DNA of 53,228 bases from 70-18 sp041691815 (lineage in GTDB: Bacteria; Pseudomonadota; Alphaproteobacteria; Acetobacterales; Acetobacteraceae): positions 1-53,228 of the forward strand of contig JBEPTZ010000015.1 in assembly GCA_041691815.1 (NCBI GenBank). The letters run 5' to 3'. A program made the translations under genes and the position numbers. A model generated the notes under the pieces. The model saw only the letters and a list, made by a program, of their open reading frames with translations, made no database searches and was not told where the DNA came from. Of this stretch, positions 16,051 through 25,473 are shown one piece after another. Every line of letters starts with the position of its first letter. Positions within the stretch are counted from its first letter, which is position 1.

Positions 16051-17160
16051 TCACATCTCGGCGTAGTTGCCGGAATGCCAGATGTAGAACACGTAGTCGG
16101 ACTGCGTCACGTCGCCCTTCTTGTCGTAGCTGATCTTGCCCAGCACGGTGTCCCAGGTACCGGCGCGCAGCGTTTCGGCCACCTTCTTGGCGTCGGTGGT
16201 GCCGGCCTTGGTCGCCGCCTGCGCCCATTCCTGGATCGCCGCGTAGGTGTACAGCACATAGCCTTCCGGATCGATGCCCTTGGCCTTGAATTCCTTCACC
16301 ACCTCCGCCGCCGACGCACGCCGGCGCGGGTCGGACGGGAAGGTCATGATGGTGCCTTCGCCGTCATTGCCGGCGATCTGCCAGTATTCCTTGGTCACCA
16401 GCGCGTCGCCGCCGATCATCGTCGGGTGCATGCCCTGCTGATGCGCCTGGCGGACGATCAGCCCGGTCTCGGTGTGGTAGCCGCCGACATAGATCACGTC
16501 GATGCCGGCTTCCTTCATGCGCGACACCAGCGCCGAGTAGTCCTTTTCGCCCGGCACATAGGTGGTCGCCATGGTCTCCTTCAGGCCGTTCGCGTTCATC
16601 GCCTTCCTGGTCTCGTCGGCCAGGCCTTTGCCGTAGGCGGTGTTGTCGTTCAGGATCGCGATCTTGCGGCCCTTGAATTCCTTGGCCAGATAGGCGCCGG
16701 CCACCGCACCCTGCTGGTCGTCGCGGCCGCAGGTGCGGAACACGTTCCAGCCGCCCTTGTCGGTCAGCGCCGGGTTGGTCGAGGCCGGGCTGATCATCAG
16801 GATGCCTTCATCCAGATACACCTTGCTGGCCGGGATCGAGCTGGACGAGCAGAAATGCCCGGCCATCAGCTTGATGCCCTTGCTGGCCATCTGGTTGGCC
16901 ACCGAAACCGCCTGCTTCGGGTCGCAGGCGTCGTCGCCCACTTCCAGCACCACCTTCTGGCCCAGCACGCCGCCCTTGGCGTTGATGTCGGCCACCGCCA
17001 TCTCGGCGCCCTCCTTCAACTGGGCGCCGAAGCTGGCATATTCACCGGTGATCGGCCCGGCGACCCCGATGCGGATCTGCGCCTGGGCGGGGGCGCCGGC
17101 CCCCAGCGCAAAGGCCGCAGCCAGCGACATCGCGCCAGCGAACACGGTCCGTCTCATCAT
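16051..17160 (-). CDS. ABC transporter periplasmic substrate-binding protein (branched-chain amino acid/amide type)
   Basis: 369 residues. MMRRTVFAGAMSLAAAFALG followed by AGAPAQAQ is a clear Sec signal peptide with cleavage after AQA. The mature protein is a type I periplasmic binding fold (IRIGVAGPITGEYASFGAQL; SFGAQLKEGAEMAVADINAK; SPASTNPALTD), the LivJ/LivK/UrtA group. It would deliver amino acids or amides to an HAAT permease, but no permease or ATPase genes are in the window. The start at 17160 (ATGATG after GGAAGC) is fixed by the signal peptide; the longer open frame lies over the divergent membrane-protein gene. Confidence 0.93.
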   Translation of the reverse strand: MMRRTVFAGAMSLAAAFALGAGAPAQAQIRIGVAGPITGEYASFGAQLKEGAEMAVADINAKGGVLGQKVVLEVGDDACDPKQAVSVANQMASKGIKLMAGHFCSSSSIPASKVYLDEGILMISPASTNPALTDKGGWNVFRTCGRDDQQGAVAGAYLAKEFKGRKIAILNDNTAYGKGLADETRKAMNANGLKETMATTYVPGEKDYSALVSRMKEAGIDVIYVGGYHTETGLIVRQAHQQGMHPTMIGGDALVTKEYWQIAGNDGEGTIMTFPSDPRRRASAAEVVKEFKAKGIDPEGYVLYTYAAIQEWAQAATKAGTTDAKKVAETLRAGTWDTVLGKISYDKKGDVTQSDYVFYIWHSGNYAEM

Positions 17161-17283
17161 GGTTCTGCTTCCTGTGTGTTCCATCGCCGCGCGGGACGCG
17201 CGGCAGGGTTGCAGCCTATGCGCAACATTGCGCCGAGGCAATCGGCGGCAAATCGGCCGGCCTGACGGGCCTGGGGAACTGCG

Positions 17284-18084
17284 ATGCTGCTGGCTCTGGC
17301 ACTGAAACTGGCCATCACCGCCGCCGTGGTGGTGCTGGCCTGCCGCCTGGTGGAGCGCACCGGCCCGCTGGTCGGCGCGATGATCGCCACCCTGCCGGTC
17401 TCCGCCGGTCCCGCCTATGTGTTCCTGGCGATGGAGCATGGCCCGGCCTTCATCGCCAGCAGCGCGCTGGCCAGCATGTCGGCGATCGCCGGCGCCAGCG
17501 TCTTCGTCGTGGCCTATGCGGTGCTGGCGCGCCGCCCACGCGGCGAGCGCGGCCATGGCCTGCTGCCGGCGGTCTCGGCGGCGCTGCTCAGCTGGCTGGC
17601 GGTGGTGGCCCTGCTGCAGCTGCTGGCGCCCGGACTGGCCGCGGCGTTCGCGATCAATCTGGCGCTGTTCCTCGGCTGCAGCTGGCTGACGCGCCACTGG
17701 CGGCGGGCGCCGCTCGGCCCGCGCGGCCGCCCCAGCCGGTGGGACACGCCCATCCGCGCCCTCGGTGCGATGGCGCTGGTTGCGCTGGTGCTGGCGATCG
17801 CCCGCGTGCTCGGCCCGCGCGCCGCCGGGTTGGCGGCCCTGGCGCCGGTGGTCACCACCAGCGTCGCCGTGCTGCTGTATCCGCGCCTGGGCGGCGCCGG
17901 GGCGGCGGCGGTGCTGGTCAACATGCTGGTGGGCATGCTGGGCAACTCGGTCGCCCTCACCGCCCTCAGTCTCACCGCGGTGCCGCTCGGCTCCACCCCG
18001 GCGCTGCTGCTGGCGCTGGCCATCTCCCTCGCGTGGAATGGCGGCATCACCATATGGCAAACTGGCCGTCCCCGCCGCCGCTGA
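17284..18084 (+). CDS. uncharacterised multi-pass membrane protein
   Basis: 266 residues, about eight or nine hydrophobic segments, with short Arg-rich cytoplasmic loops (ARRPRGERG, TRHWRRAPLGPRGR) and an Arg-rich C terminus (TGRPRRR). I do not recognise a characterised family. The two halves look roughly similar in layout, as in many small transporters. It is divergent from the substrate-binding protein gene and followed by a strong hairpin before tkt. No function is proposed. Confidence 0.75.
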   Translation: MLLALALKLAITAAVVVLACRLVERTGPLVGAMIATLPVSAGPAYVFLAMEHGPAFIASSALASMSAIAGASVFVVAYAVLARRPRGERGHGLLPAVSAALLSWLAVVALLQLLAPGLAAAFAINLALFLGCSWLTRHWRRAPLGPRGRPSRWDTPIRALGAMALVALVLAIARVLGPRAAGLAALAPVVTTSVAVLLYPRLGGAGAAAVLVNMLVGMLGNSVALTALSLTAVPLGSTPALLLALAISLAWNGGITIWQTGRPRRR

Positions 18085-18106
18085 TCCGGCCGGGGCAACC
18101 CAGGGC

Positions 18107-18132
18107 ACCGGCCGGCGCCCTTGCCGGCCGGT
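18107..18132 (+). terminator. hairpin between membrane-protein gene and tkt
   Basis: ACCGGCCGGC and GCCGGCCGGT form a perfect 10-bp stem around a GCCCTT loop, 22 nt after the stop codon and 39 nt before the tkt ATG. No T tract follows. It probably ends or attenuates the upstream transcript. Confidence 0.55.
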
Positions 18133-18171
18133 TCCGGCGCCCGTAATAGCGCCATACGCAGGAGGTGTCCC

Positions 18172-20214
18172 ATGGCTTCAAACGCCGAGGTTTCCGACCA
18201 GGCCAATCCGGCCCTCGCCGAACAGGCGGCCATTCTCGCCCGCCCGATGACGCCGGAGCGGCGGATGGCCGACGTGATCCGCGCGCTGTCGATCGACGCG
18301 GTGCAAAAGGCCAATTCCGGCCATCCCGGCCTGCCGCTGGGCATGGCCGATGTCGGCACCGCGTTGTGGACCAAGGCGCTGAAATACGACGCCGCCGACC
18401 CGCACTGGCCGGACCGCGACCGTTTCGTGCTGTCGGCCGGGCATGGCTGCATGCTGCTGTATTCGCTGCTGCACCTGACCGGCTTCCCTGGCATGACGAT
18501 CGACGACATCAAGAATTTCCGCCAGCTGAACTCGCCGGCCGCCGGGCATCCGGAATACGGCCACGCGCCGGGCATCGAGACCACCACCGGCCCGCTCGGC
18601 CAGGGCCTGCCGAACGCGGTCGGCATGGCGCTGGCCGAACGCATGCTGGCCGCCCGCTTCGGCCGCAGCCTGGTCGATCACCGCACCTGGGCGATCTGCG
18701 GCGACGGCGACCTGATGGAGGGCCTCAGCCAGGAAGCGATCAGCCTCGCCGGCCACCTGCAACTGGCCAAGCTTGCCATCCTGTGGGACCATAATTCGAT
18801 CTCGATCGACGGTTCCACCGACCTCGCCACCTCCGACGACCAGTTGAAGCGGTTCGCCGCCAGCGGCTGGGCGGTGCGCGCGGTGGACGGCCACGACCCG
18901 GCCGCGGTCGCCGCCGCGCTGGCGATGGCGATGCGCTCGAAAAAGCCGACCTTCATCGCCTGCAAGACCATCATCGGCTTCTCCGCCCCGCACAAGGCCG
19001 GCACCAACGCCGCGCACGGCTCGCCGCTCGGCGCCGAGGAGGCCCGCGCGGCCAAGGCGGCCCTGGGCTGGACCGCGCCGCCGTTCGAGGTGCCGGAAGA
19101 TCTCGCCGCGCAGTGGCGCGAGGCCGGTGCGCGCGGCGCCGCCCCCCGCCGCGCCTGGCTGAAGCGGCTGGCCCGCCACCCGATGCGCGCCGAGTTCGAG
19201 CGCGTCATCGCCGGCCGGCTGCCGGAAAACTTCCACGAAACCATCGCCGCGTTGCGCGCCGACCTGGCCGAAACCCGGCCCAAGTTGGCCAGCCGCGCCT
19301 CCAGCCAGAAGGCGCTCGACGCCCTGGTGCCGGCGATCCCGGAACTGGTCGGCGGCTCGGCCGACCTCACCGGCTCCAACCTGACGCTGGTCAAGGGGAT
19401 GGGCTCGGTCAGCCCGGGCAACTACGCCGGCCGCTACATCCATTACGGCATCCGCGAGCACGCCATGGCGGCGGCGATGAGCGGCATCGCGCTGCATGGC
19501 GGGCTGGTCCCCTACGGCGGCACCTTCTTCTGCTTCACCGACTACATGCGCCCCGCCCTGCGGCTGGCCGCCCTGATGCGCATCCGGGTGATCCATGTGC
19601 TGACCCATGACAGCATCGGCCTCGGCGAGGACGGCCCCACCCATCAGCCGGTGGAGCAGCTGGCCAGCCTGCGGGCGATGCCCGGCATGCATGTGCTGCG
19701 CCCGGCCGACGCGATGGAAACCGCCGAATGCTGGGAGCTGGCGCTGCGCCACGCCGACGGCCCCAGCCTGCTGGTGCTGTCCCGCCAGGGCCTGCCGGCG
19801 CTGCGCTCCGACACCGGCGAGAATCGCTGTTCGCGTGGCGGCTACGTGCTGGCCGAAGCCGACGGCCCGCGCGCCGCGACGCTGATCGCCACCGGCAGCG
19901 AGGTCTGCATCGCCATGCAGGCGCGCGAGATGCTGGCCGGCGAGGGCATCAAGGTCGCCGTGGTCTCGCTGCCCTGCTGGGAGCTGTTCGAGCAGCAGGA
20001 CGAATCCTGGCGCGACCAGGTGCTCGGCGGCGCGCCGCGCATCGGCATCGAGGCCGGGGTGGCGTTCGGCTGGGAACGCTGGCTGGGGCCGGACGGGGTG
20101 TTCATCGGCATGAGCAGCTTCGGCGCCTCGGCCCCGGCGGAAGAGCTGTACCGCCATTTCGGCATCACCGCGGAGGCCGCGGTGGCAGCGGTGAAGAAGC
20201 GTATCGCCGGCTGA
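18172..20214 (+). CDS. tkt: transketolase
   Basis: 680 residues, typical length. TPP-binding ICGDGDLMEGLSQEA leads to ILWDHNSISIDG. The substrate histidines appear in NSGHPGLPLGMAD, and the transketolase C-terminal signature is in LTHDSIGLGEDGPTHQPVEQ. It moves two-carbon ketol units between sugar phosphates in the pentose-phosphate or Calvin cycle. AGGAGGT precedes the ATG at 18172. gap and pgk follow in the same direction, so the three form a sugar-phosphate cluster; tkt and gap are 68 bp apart, so an internal promoter is possible. Confidence 0.97.
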   Translation: MASNAEVSDQANPALAEQAAILARPMTPERRMADVIRALSIDAVQKANSGHPGLPLGMADVGTALWTKALKYDAADPHWPDRDRFVLSAGHGCMLLYSLLHLTGFPGMTIDDIKNFRQLNSPAAGHPEYGHAPGIETTTGPLGQGLPNAVGMALAERMLAARFGRSLVDHRTWAICGDGDLMEGLSQEAISLAGHLQLAKLAILWDHNSISIDGSTDLATSDDQLKRFAASGWAVRAVDGHDPAAVAAALAMAMRSKKPTFIACKTIIGFSAPHKAGTNAAHGSPLGAEEARAAKAALGWTAPPFEVPEDLAAQWREAGARGAAPRRAWLKRLARHPMRAEFERVIAGRLPENFHETIAALRADLAETRPKLASRASSQKALDALVPAIPELVGGSADLTGSNLTLVKGMGSVSPGNYAGRYIHYGIREHAMAAAMSGIALHGGLVPYGGTFFCFTDYMRPALRLAALMRIRVIHVLTHDSIGLGEDGPTHQPVEQLASLRAMPGMHVLRPADAMETAECWELALRHADGPSLLVLSRQGLPALRSDTGENRCSRGGYVLAEADGPRAATLIATGSEVCIAMQAREMLAGEGIKVAVVSLPCWELFEQQDESWRDQVLGGAPRIGIEAGVAFGWERWLGPDGVFIGMSSFGASAPAEELYRHFGITAEAAVAAVKKRIAG

Positions 20215-20282
20215 CCCCCCCTTTTAATTGCCACGTTCACCGGGTTATCTGCGCTGCAGCAATCGTATGAAGGAATGATACC

Positions 20283-21299
20283 ATGGCCGTGAAGGTCGCC
20301 ATCAACGGCTTCGGGCGCATCGGGCGTCTGGTGTTGCGCGCCATCGTCGAGAGCGGCCGCACCGATGTGGTGCCGGTGGCGATCAACGACCTCGGCAGCG
20401 TCGAGGCCAACGCCCATCTGCTCCGCTACGACAGCGTGCATGGCCGCTTCCCCGGCGAGGTGGTGGTCGACGGGCAGAACATCACCATCCACCATAATGG
20501 CCGCACCTACGGCCCGATCACCGTCTCCGCCGAGCGCGACCCCTCCAAGGTGCCGTACCAGGGCGTCGACGTGGCGCTGGAATGCACCGGCATCTTCGCC
20601 ACCAAGGAGAAGGCGACCCCGCTGCTGGCCGCCGGCGCCCGCAAGGTGATCATCTCGGCACCCGGCGACGGGGTGGACGCCACCATCGTCTACGGGGTGA
20701 ACCATCAGGTCCTCACCAAGGACATGACGATCATCTCCAATGCCTCCTGCACCACCAACTGCCTGGCGCCGGTCGCCAAGGTGCTGCACGACAATTGGCA
20801 TATCGAGCGCGGCTACATGGTCACCATCCACGCCTACACCGGCGACCAGAACACCGTCGACACGCTGCACAAGGACCTGCACCGCGCCCGCGCCGCCGCG
20901 GTCTCGGCAATCCCGACCTCGACCGGCGCCGCCCGTGCGGTCGGGCTGGTGATGCCGGACCTGAAGGGCAAGCTGGACGGCACCGCGATCCGCATCCCGA
21001 TCCCCAACGTCTCGCTGGTCTCGCTCGACGTGGTGCTGAAGACCACGCCGACCAAGGAGGAGATCAACGCCGTGATGAAGGCGGCCAGCGAATCCGGCCC
21101 TCTGAAGGGCATCCTCGGCTACAACACCGCACCGCTGGTCAGCATCGACTTCAACCACGATCCGCATTCCTCCACCTTCGACGCCACGCAGACCGCGGTG
21201 GTGGATGGCGGGCTGGTGCGGGTGATGAGCTGGTACGACAACGAGTGGGGCTTCTCCAACCGCATGTCCGACACCGCGGCGCTGTTCGGCAGCCTGTAA
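20283..21299 (+). CDS. gap: glyceraldehyde-3-phosphate dehydrogenase, type I
   Basis: 338 residues. The Rossmann start VAINGFGRIGR is followed by the catalytic ASCTTNCLAP segment with nucleophile Cys156, and STGAARAVG binds phosphate. It interconverts glyceraldehyde-3-phosphate and 1,3-bisphosphoglycerate using NAD(P). Asp36 in AINDLGS suggests NAD use, but the following Leu leaves dual specificity possible. Only 2 bp separate its stop from the pgk ATG, so gap and pgk are co-translated. Confidence 0.98.
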   Translation: MAVKVAINGFGRIGRLVLRAIVESGRTDVVPVAINDLGSVEANAHLLRYDSVHGRFPGEVVVDGQNITIHHNGRTYGPITVSAERDPSKVPYQGVDVALECTGIFATKEKATPLLAAGARKVIISAPGDGVDATIVYGVNHQVLTKDMTIISNASCTTNCLAPVAKVLHDNWHIERGYMVTIHAYTGDQNTVDTLHKDLHRARAAAVSAIPTSTGAARAVGLVMPDLKGKLDGTAIRIPIPNVSLVSLDVVLKTTPTKEEINAVMKAASESGPLKGILGYNTAPLVSIDFNHDPHSSTFDATQTAVVDGGLVRVMSWYDNEWGFSNRMSDTAALFGSL

Positions 21300-21301
21300 C
21301 C

Positions 21302-22492
21302 ATGGCGTACCGGACGCTGGACGGGCTCGCGGTCGCCGGCAAGCGGGTGCTGCTGCGGGCCGATCTCAACGTGCCGGTGCATGACGGCAAGATCGGCGAC
21401 CAGACCCGGATCGAGCGGCTGTGCCCGACCATCCGCGAGTTGTCGCAAGGCGGCGCGCGGGTGATCGTGATCAGCCATTTCGACCGGCCGAAGGGCAAGC
21501 GGGTGCCCTCCATGTCGTTGGCGCCGGTGGCGCTGGCGCTGGGCCGGGCGCTCGGCCGCCATGTCCGCTTCGCCGATGACTGCGTCGGCGTGATGGCCAG
21601 CCAGGCGATCGATACGATGCGCGATGGCGACGTGGTGGTGTTGGAAAACACCCGTTTCCATGCCGGGGAGGAGAAAAACGACCCCGAATTCGCGCAAAAA
21701 CTGGCCGATCTGGCGGATATTTTCGTCAACGACGCGTTTTCCGCCGCCCATCGCGCCCACGCCAGCACCGAGGGTGTGACACATTTTCTGCCCTCCTACG
21801 CCGGCCGGCTGATGCAGGCCGAACTGGAGGCGCTGACCGCCGCCCTGGAGCACCCGGAACGGCCGCTGGTGGCGATCATCGGCGGCGCCAAGGTGTCGAC
21901 CAAGCTGGAGGTGCTCGGCCATCTGTGCAAGCGGGTGCAGATGCTGGTGATCGGCGGTGCGATGGCCAACACCTTCCTTGCCGCACAGGGCAAGAACGTC
22001 GGCAAATCGCTGCAGGAAGCCGGCATGCATTCGAATGCGCTGGACATCCTGGCCACCGCCAAGCAGGCCGGCTGCGAGGTGGTGCTGCCGGTGGATGCGG
22101 TGACCGCGACCGAGTTCAAGGCCAACCCGCCGACCCGCATCGTGGCGATCGACCAGGTGCCGGATGACGCGATGATCCTCGATGTCGGTCCGGCCAGCAC
22201 CAAGGCGCTGATCGACAGGCTGGGCAGCTTGAAGACGCTGGTCTGGAACGGCCCGCTCGGCGCCTTCGAAACCCCGCCGTTCGACGCCGCGACCGTCGCA
22301 CTGGCCAAGGCGGTGGCAGCGGCGACCAAAGCCGGAAAGCTGCGCAGCGTGGCCGGCGGCGGCGATACCGTGGCGGCGCTGCGGCAGGCCGGGGTGATGG
22401 ACGATCTGACCTACGTGTCCAGCGCCGGCGGCGCGTTTCTGGAATGGCTGGAGGGCAAGACCCTGCCCGGCGTTGCGGCGCTCAGCGACTGA
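21302..22492 (+). CDS. pgk: phosphoglycerate kinase
   Basis: 396 residues. The N-terminal motif VLLRADLNVPV, the substrate loop ISHFDRPKG and the C-terminal nucleotide motif SVAGGGDTVAAL are all present. It transfers phosphate between 1,3-bisphosphoglycerate and ADP. The ATG at 21302 is directly behind gap; the frame extends upstream inside gap but that part is spurious. The 3' end overlaps the converging epimerase gene by 11 bp. No fructose-bisphosphate aldolase gene follows, unlike in many related clusters. Confidence 0.97.
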   Translation: MAYRTLDGLAVAGKRVLLRADLNVPVHDGKIGDQTRIERLCPTIRELSQGGARVIVISHFDRPKGKRVPSMSLAPVALALGRALGRHVRFADDCVGVMASQAIDTMRDGDVVVLENTRFHAGEEKNDPEFAQKLADLADIFVNDAFSAAHRAHASTEGVTHFLPSYAGRLMQAELEALTAALEHPERPLVAIIGGAKVSTKLEVLGHLCKRVQMLVIGGAMANTFLAAQGKNVGKSLQEAGMHSNALDILATAKQAGCEVVLPVDAVTATEFKANPPTRIVAIDQVPDDAMILDVGPASTKALIDRLGSLKTLVWNGPLGAFETPPFDAATVALAKAVAAATKAGKLRSVAGGGDTVAALRQAGVMDDLTYVSSAGGAFLEWLEGKTLPGVAALSD

Positions 22493-23390
22493 TCCGGTAA
22501 CAGCCGCGCTCGATCTCCTCGATCACCGAGGCACCCTGCGGCGCCCAGCCCAACCCGCGTCGGGCCGCCACGGCGCGCACCCGGCTGTTTGAGCCCATGG
22601 TGTTGAGCGCCGCCCCCTCGCCCCATTCCGCCGCCGCCTCGGCCAGCGACATCGGCTGCGTCGTGCCGCCCAGGCCGAGCATCCGGCTGATCGCCTGGCA
22701 CAGTTCCTTCATCGAATTCTCGCCGTTCTCGGCGAAGTAGAAGCCGCCGGCCGGCGCACCCTCCAGCGCCAGCACATACAGCCGCACCAGGTCGTCGATA
22801 TGCACGTTCGACCAGATGTTTTCGCCCGGGCCGAAATGGCGGGCGGCGCCGTGTTTGCGGGCGGTGGCGATCAGCCAGGGCACCTGCATGCTGTGCGGCG
22901 TCTCCCCGTGCCCCAGCCCATAGATCAGGCTCGGGCAGATGATGACCGGCCGGAAGCCCTGGTCCCGCTGTGCCAGGATCGCGGCGTTGAGTGCGGCGCG
23001 GGCGGCGCGGCCCGGCGAGGCGGTGAACGGCGTGGTCTCGTCGTAGATGGCGTCGAGCTTCCGGCCGCCGGCCTGGGTGCCGACCACGCTCGAGCCGCTG
23101 GTATGCAGATACGCCTTGCCCGACCCGGCCAGCGCCGCCGTGAGCGCGCGCACCGCCGGTTCATGGTCGGCATTGGCGGCATTGATCACCGCATCGGCCC
23201 GCAGTGCCGCCTCGGTCAGGATCGCCGCGTCGTCGAGCGTGCCGATCACCGGGGTGATGCCCCTGGCCCGCACCGCAGCCGCCCGCGCCTCGGAGCGCAC
23301 CAGCCCCGCCACCCGATGCCCGGCCGCCAGCAATGCGGCGGCCACCGAACCGCCGATATAGCCCGCTGCGCCGGTGAGGAAGATGTCCAT
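22482..23390 (-). CDS. NAD-dependent epimerase/dehydratase family protein
   Basis: 302 residues of the extended short-chain dehydrogenase family. The Rossmann motif is MDIFLTGAAGYIGGSVAAAL; HTSGSSVVG and SLIYGLG occupy the catalytic Ser/Tyr regions, but the usual YxxxK is not obvious. Likely an NADP-dependent sugar-nucleotide or aldehyde/ketone-modifying enzyme; the substrate is unknown. The ATG at 23390 is the only start that gives a complete Rossmann fold without a long disordered extension. It overlaps pgk tail to tail by 11 bp. Confidence 0.83.
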   Translation of the reverse strand: MDIFLTGAAGYIGGSVAAALLAAGHRVAGLVRSEARAAAVRARGITPVIGTLDDAAILTEAALRADAVINAANADHEPAVRALTAALAGSGKAYLHTSGSSVVGTQAGGRKLDAIYDETTPFTASPGRAARAALNAAILAQRDQGFRPVIICPSLIYGLGHGETPHSMQVPWLIATARKHGAARHFGPGENIWSNVHIDDLVRLYVLALEGAPAGGFYFAENGENSMKELCQAISRMLGLGGTTQPMSLAEAAAEWGEGAALNTMGSNSRVRAVAARRGLGWAPQGASVIEEIERGCYRISR

Positions 23391-23555
23391 GCCTGCTGGT
23401 CTCCGACCGGGTTCGACTCTGCTGTCCGCGCCGAGGCTAGGGTGCTCCACGCGGCGAGGCAATTCGGCGGACCAGCTTTTGCTTGCCAGCCATCCGCTGC
23501 ACAGCCCACAAGGCCCAGGCCATCCGATCCGAACTCTCCCTGATGAGGTGCCGCA

Positions 23556-23789
23556 ATGCTGACCTGGGCCCGCGCCAATCCGCTCGCCGCTCGCGTCGGG
23601 CTGCGTTTCATCGTCCGGCTGGTGATCGCCGTGGTGCTGGTGCTGCCGTTGCAGGCGCTGAGTGACCGGTTCGCGGTTTCGGCGAATTACGGCGTGTTCG
23701 TCGCGGTGATCGTGGCCCTGCTGCTCGGCGGGCGGATCGCCGACCAGCAGGCCGATCGCTGGGGCATTCCCAACGAGCACCGCCGGTAA
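23556..23789 (+). CDS. small membrane protein, hypothetical
   Basis: 77 residues with two likely membrane segments (about 20-35 and 44-58) and a polar, charged C terminus (ADQQADRWGIPNEHRR). GAGGTG precedes the ATG. It stands alone between the divergent epimerase gene and the flippase gene. I do not recognise the family; it may be a real small inner-membrane protein because the hydrophobic pattern and RBS are good. Confidence 0.6.
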   Translation: MLTWARANPLAARVGLRFIVRLVIAVVLVLPLQALSDRFAVSANYGVFVAVIVALLLGGRIADQQADRWGIPNEHRR

Positions 23790-23958
23790 CCGCGGCCGGT
23801 TGCCAATCAGCGCCCGGCGGCGCAGGCCGGCAGCCCGGGTTTGCGGTTTGCCAGTCGCGCGGTATCAACGCTGCGGCGGTCCAACCCGCTGGGCGCCCCG
23901 GCGCCGTTCTGTGCTATAGGCGCACGGCCGGCGATGCGGCCGACGAGAAAACCGAGGG

Positions 23959-25473
23959 ATGATGGCTGAGGATTCGCTCGCCCGCCGAACGATCATCGGC
24001 ACCAGCTGGATGGTCGTCTGGCGCATGTTGACCCGCGTGCTGGGGCTGGCCAGCACACTGATCCTGGCGCGACTGCTGGTACCGGCCGATTTCGGCATCG
24101 TGGCGATGGCCGGCCTGTTCGGTACCATCGTCGAGGGACTCTCCCAGGTTGGCCTCGCGTCGGCACTGATTCGCCACCCGACCCGCGACCGCTCGCTGTT
24201 CGACACCGCCTGGACGCTGCAGGTGGTGCGCGCCCTGCTGGTCGCCGGCATGCTGGCCGCCTCCGCCCCGCTCGCCGCCTGGTGGTTCGACGAGCCGCGC
24301 CTGGTGACCGTGGTGCTGGTGATGGCGACGGTGTCGGCGATCACCGGCTTCGACAATATCGCCCTCATCGAATTCCAGCGCGACATGCGGTTCGACCGCT
24401 ATTTTGTGGTCCTGGCAGCCCCACGGCTGCTGCAGGTGGTGGTGACGATATCGGCTGCACTGCTGCTGCAAAGCTACTGGGCGCTGATCCTCGGAATCAT
24501 CGCCGGCCGGCTGTCGACCAGCGCGATGAGCTATCGGATGCACCCGTACCGCCCCGGCTTTCGCCTGGACGGCTGGCGGGAGTTCGCGCATTTCTCATTC
24601 TGGACCTGGGCGGCGAGTCTGGCCGGGCTGGTCAGGGGGCGATCGGACTGGTTCATCCTGGGCCCGATGTTCGGCCCCGCCGGCCTCGGATTATATATGC
24701 TGGCGGACGAAACCGCGATCCTGCCGGTGACCGAACTGATCGGGCCTGCCGCCACCGCGCTGTTCGCAGGGTTCTCGGAAGCCCAGCGCCGCGGTGGCAC
24801 CAGCCATCTGGCGATCCGCGTGGCGACCACCCTGCTGCTGTTCTCGGCGCCGGTGACCATCGCCGTTTCGGCCAGCGCCCCGCATGTCGTCGCCGCCCTG
24901 CTCGGCGCAAAATGGGCCGCCGCCGAGCCGCTGATCGCCATCCTCGCCTGGCAGTGCCTGTTCATCCCGTTCAGTGCCATCTGCAGCCAGTTCCTGATCG
25001 TCAGGGGCCGGGTGGAGCTGAACTTCTACGGCACGCTGATCGCCGCGGTGATCAAGCTGGTGGCAACGCTGCTCGCGGTGGCGTTCTCGCGCGACCTGAA
25101 CACCATCGCCCTGGTCATCACGGTGGTGGTGGCCGCGGAGGCGACGATCTACATCGCCATGTTGCGAATGGCGGGCGAGACCGGGCTTCGGGCCAATCTC
25201 GGCGGATTGCTGCGCATCGCCTTGGCCGGCGCGGTGACCGTGGCTGTGCTGCTGCTGACCGGGCTGGGCTGGCAGACCGGGCTGCGCCCGCCGCTGCTGG
25301 CGCTGCTGCTGGCCGCCGAGGTCGGCACTGCGGCGGTCGGCTGTTTCGCGATTGTCGATCTGACCCTGTGGCAGTTGGCCGGACGCCCGGATGGCCCGGA
25401 GCGGCAACTGCTGGGCGCACTCGGCCAGTTCATCCGCCTGCGTCGGCCGAAGGTGCAGCAAGGCATCCCGTGA
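23959..25473 (+). CDS. polysaccharide flippase (Wzx/MATE-like lipopolysaccharide biosynthesis protein)
   Basis: 504 residues, about 12-14 transmembrane segments. The N terminus (RRTIIGTSWMVVWRMLTRVLG, LILARLLVPADFGIVAMAG) is the classic start of the polysaccharide-synthesis flippase family within the MOP superfamily. It would flip lipid-linked glycans across the inner membrane. No glycosyltransferase or polymerase genes are adjacent. Two consecutive ATGs (23959, 23962) follow GAGGG. The last 44 bp overlap the converging glycosylase gene. Confidence 0.88.
   Translation: MMAEDSLARRTIIGTSWMVVWRMLTRVLGLASTLILARLLVPADFGIVAMAGLFGTIVEGLSQVGLASALIRHPTRDRSLFDTAWTLQVVRALLVAGMLAASAPLAAWWFDEPRLVTVVLVMATVSAITGFDNIALIEFQRDMRFDRYFVVLAAPRLLQVVVTISAALLLQSYWALILGIIAGRLSTSAMSYRMHPYRPGFRLDGWREFAHFSFWTWAASLAGLVRGRSDWFILGPMFGPAGLGLYMLADETAILPVTELIGPAATALFAGFSEAQRRGGTSHLAIRVATTLLLFSAPVTIAVSASAPHVVAALLGAKWAAAEPLIAILAWQCLFIPFSAICSQFLIVRGRVELNFYGTLIAAVIKLVATLLAVAFSRDLNTIALVITVVVAAEATIYIAMLRMAGETGLRANLGGLLRIALAGAVTVAVLLLTGLGWQTGLRPPLLALLLAAEVGTAAVGCFAIVDLTLWQLAGRPDGPERQLLGALGQFIRLRRPKVQQGIP

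Noticed and set aside
22500..23390. Plus-strand open frames opposite the epimerase gene
   Set aside because: Antisense shadows; the minus frame has a complete Rossmann-type enzyme.
23401..23420. GGGTTCGACTC resembling a tRNA T-arm
   Set aside because: The flanking bases do not form the T stem, and no anticodon or acceptor stem is present.
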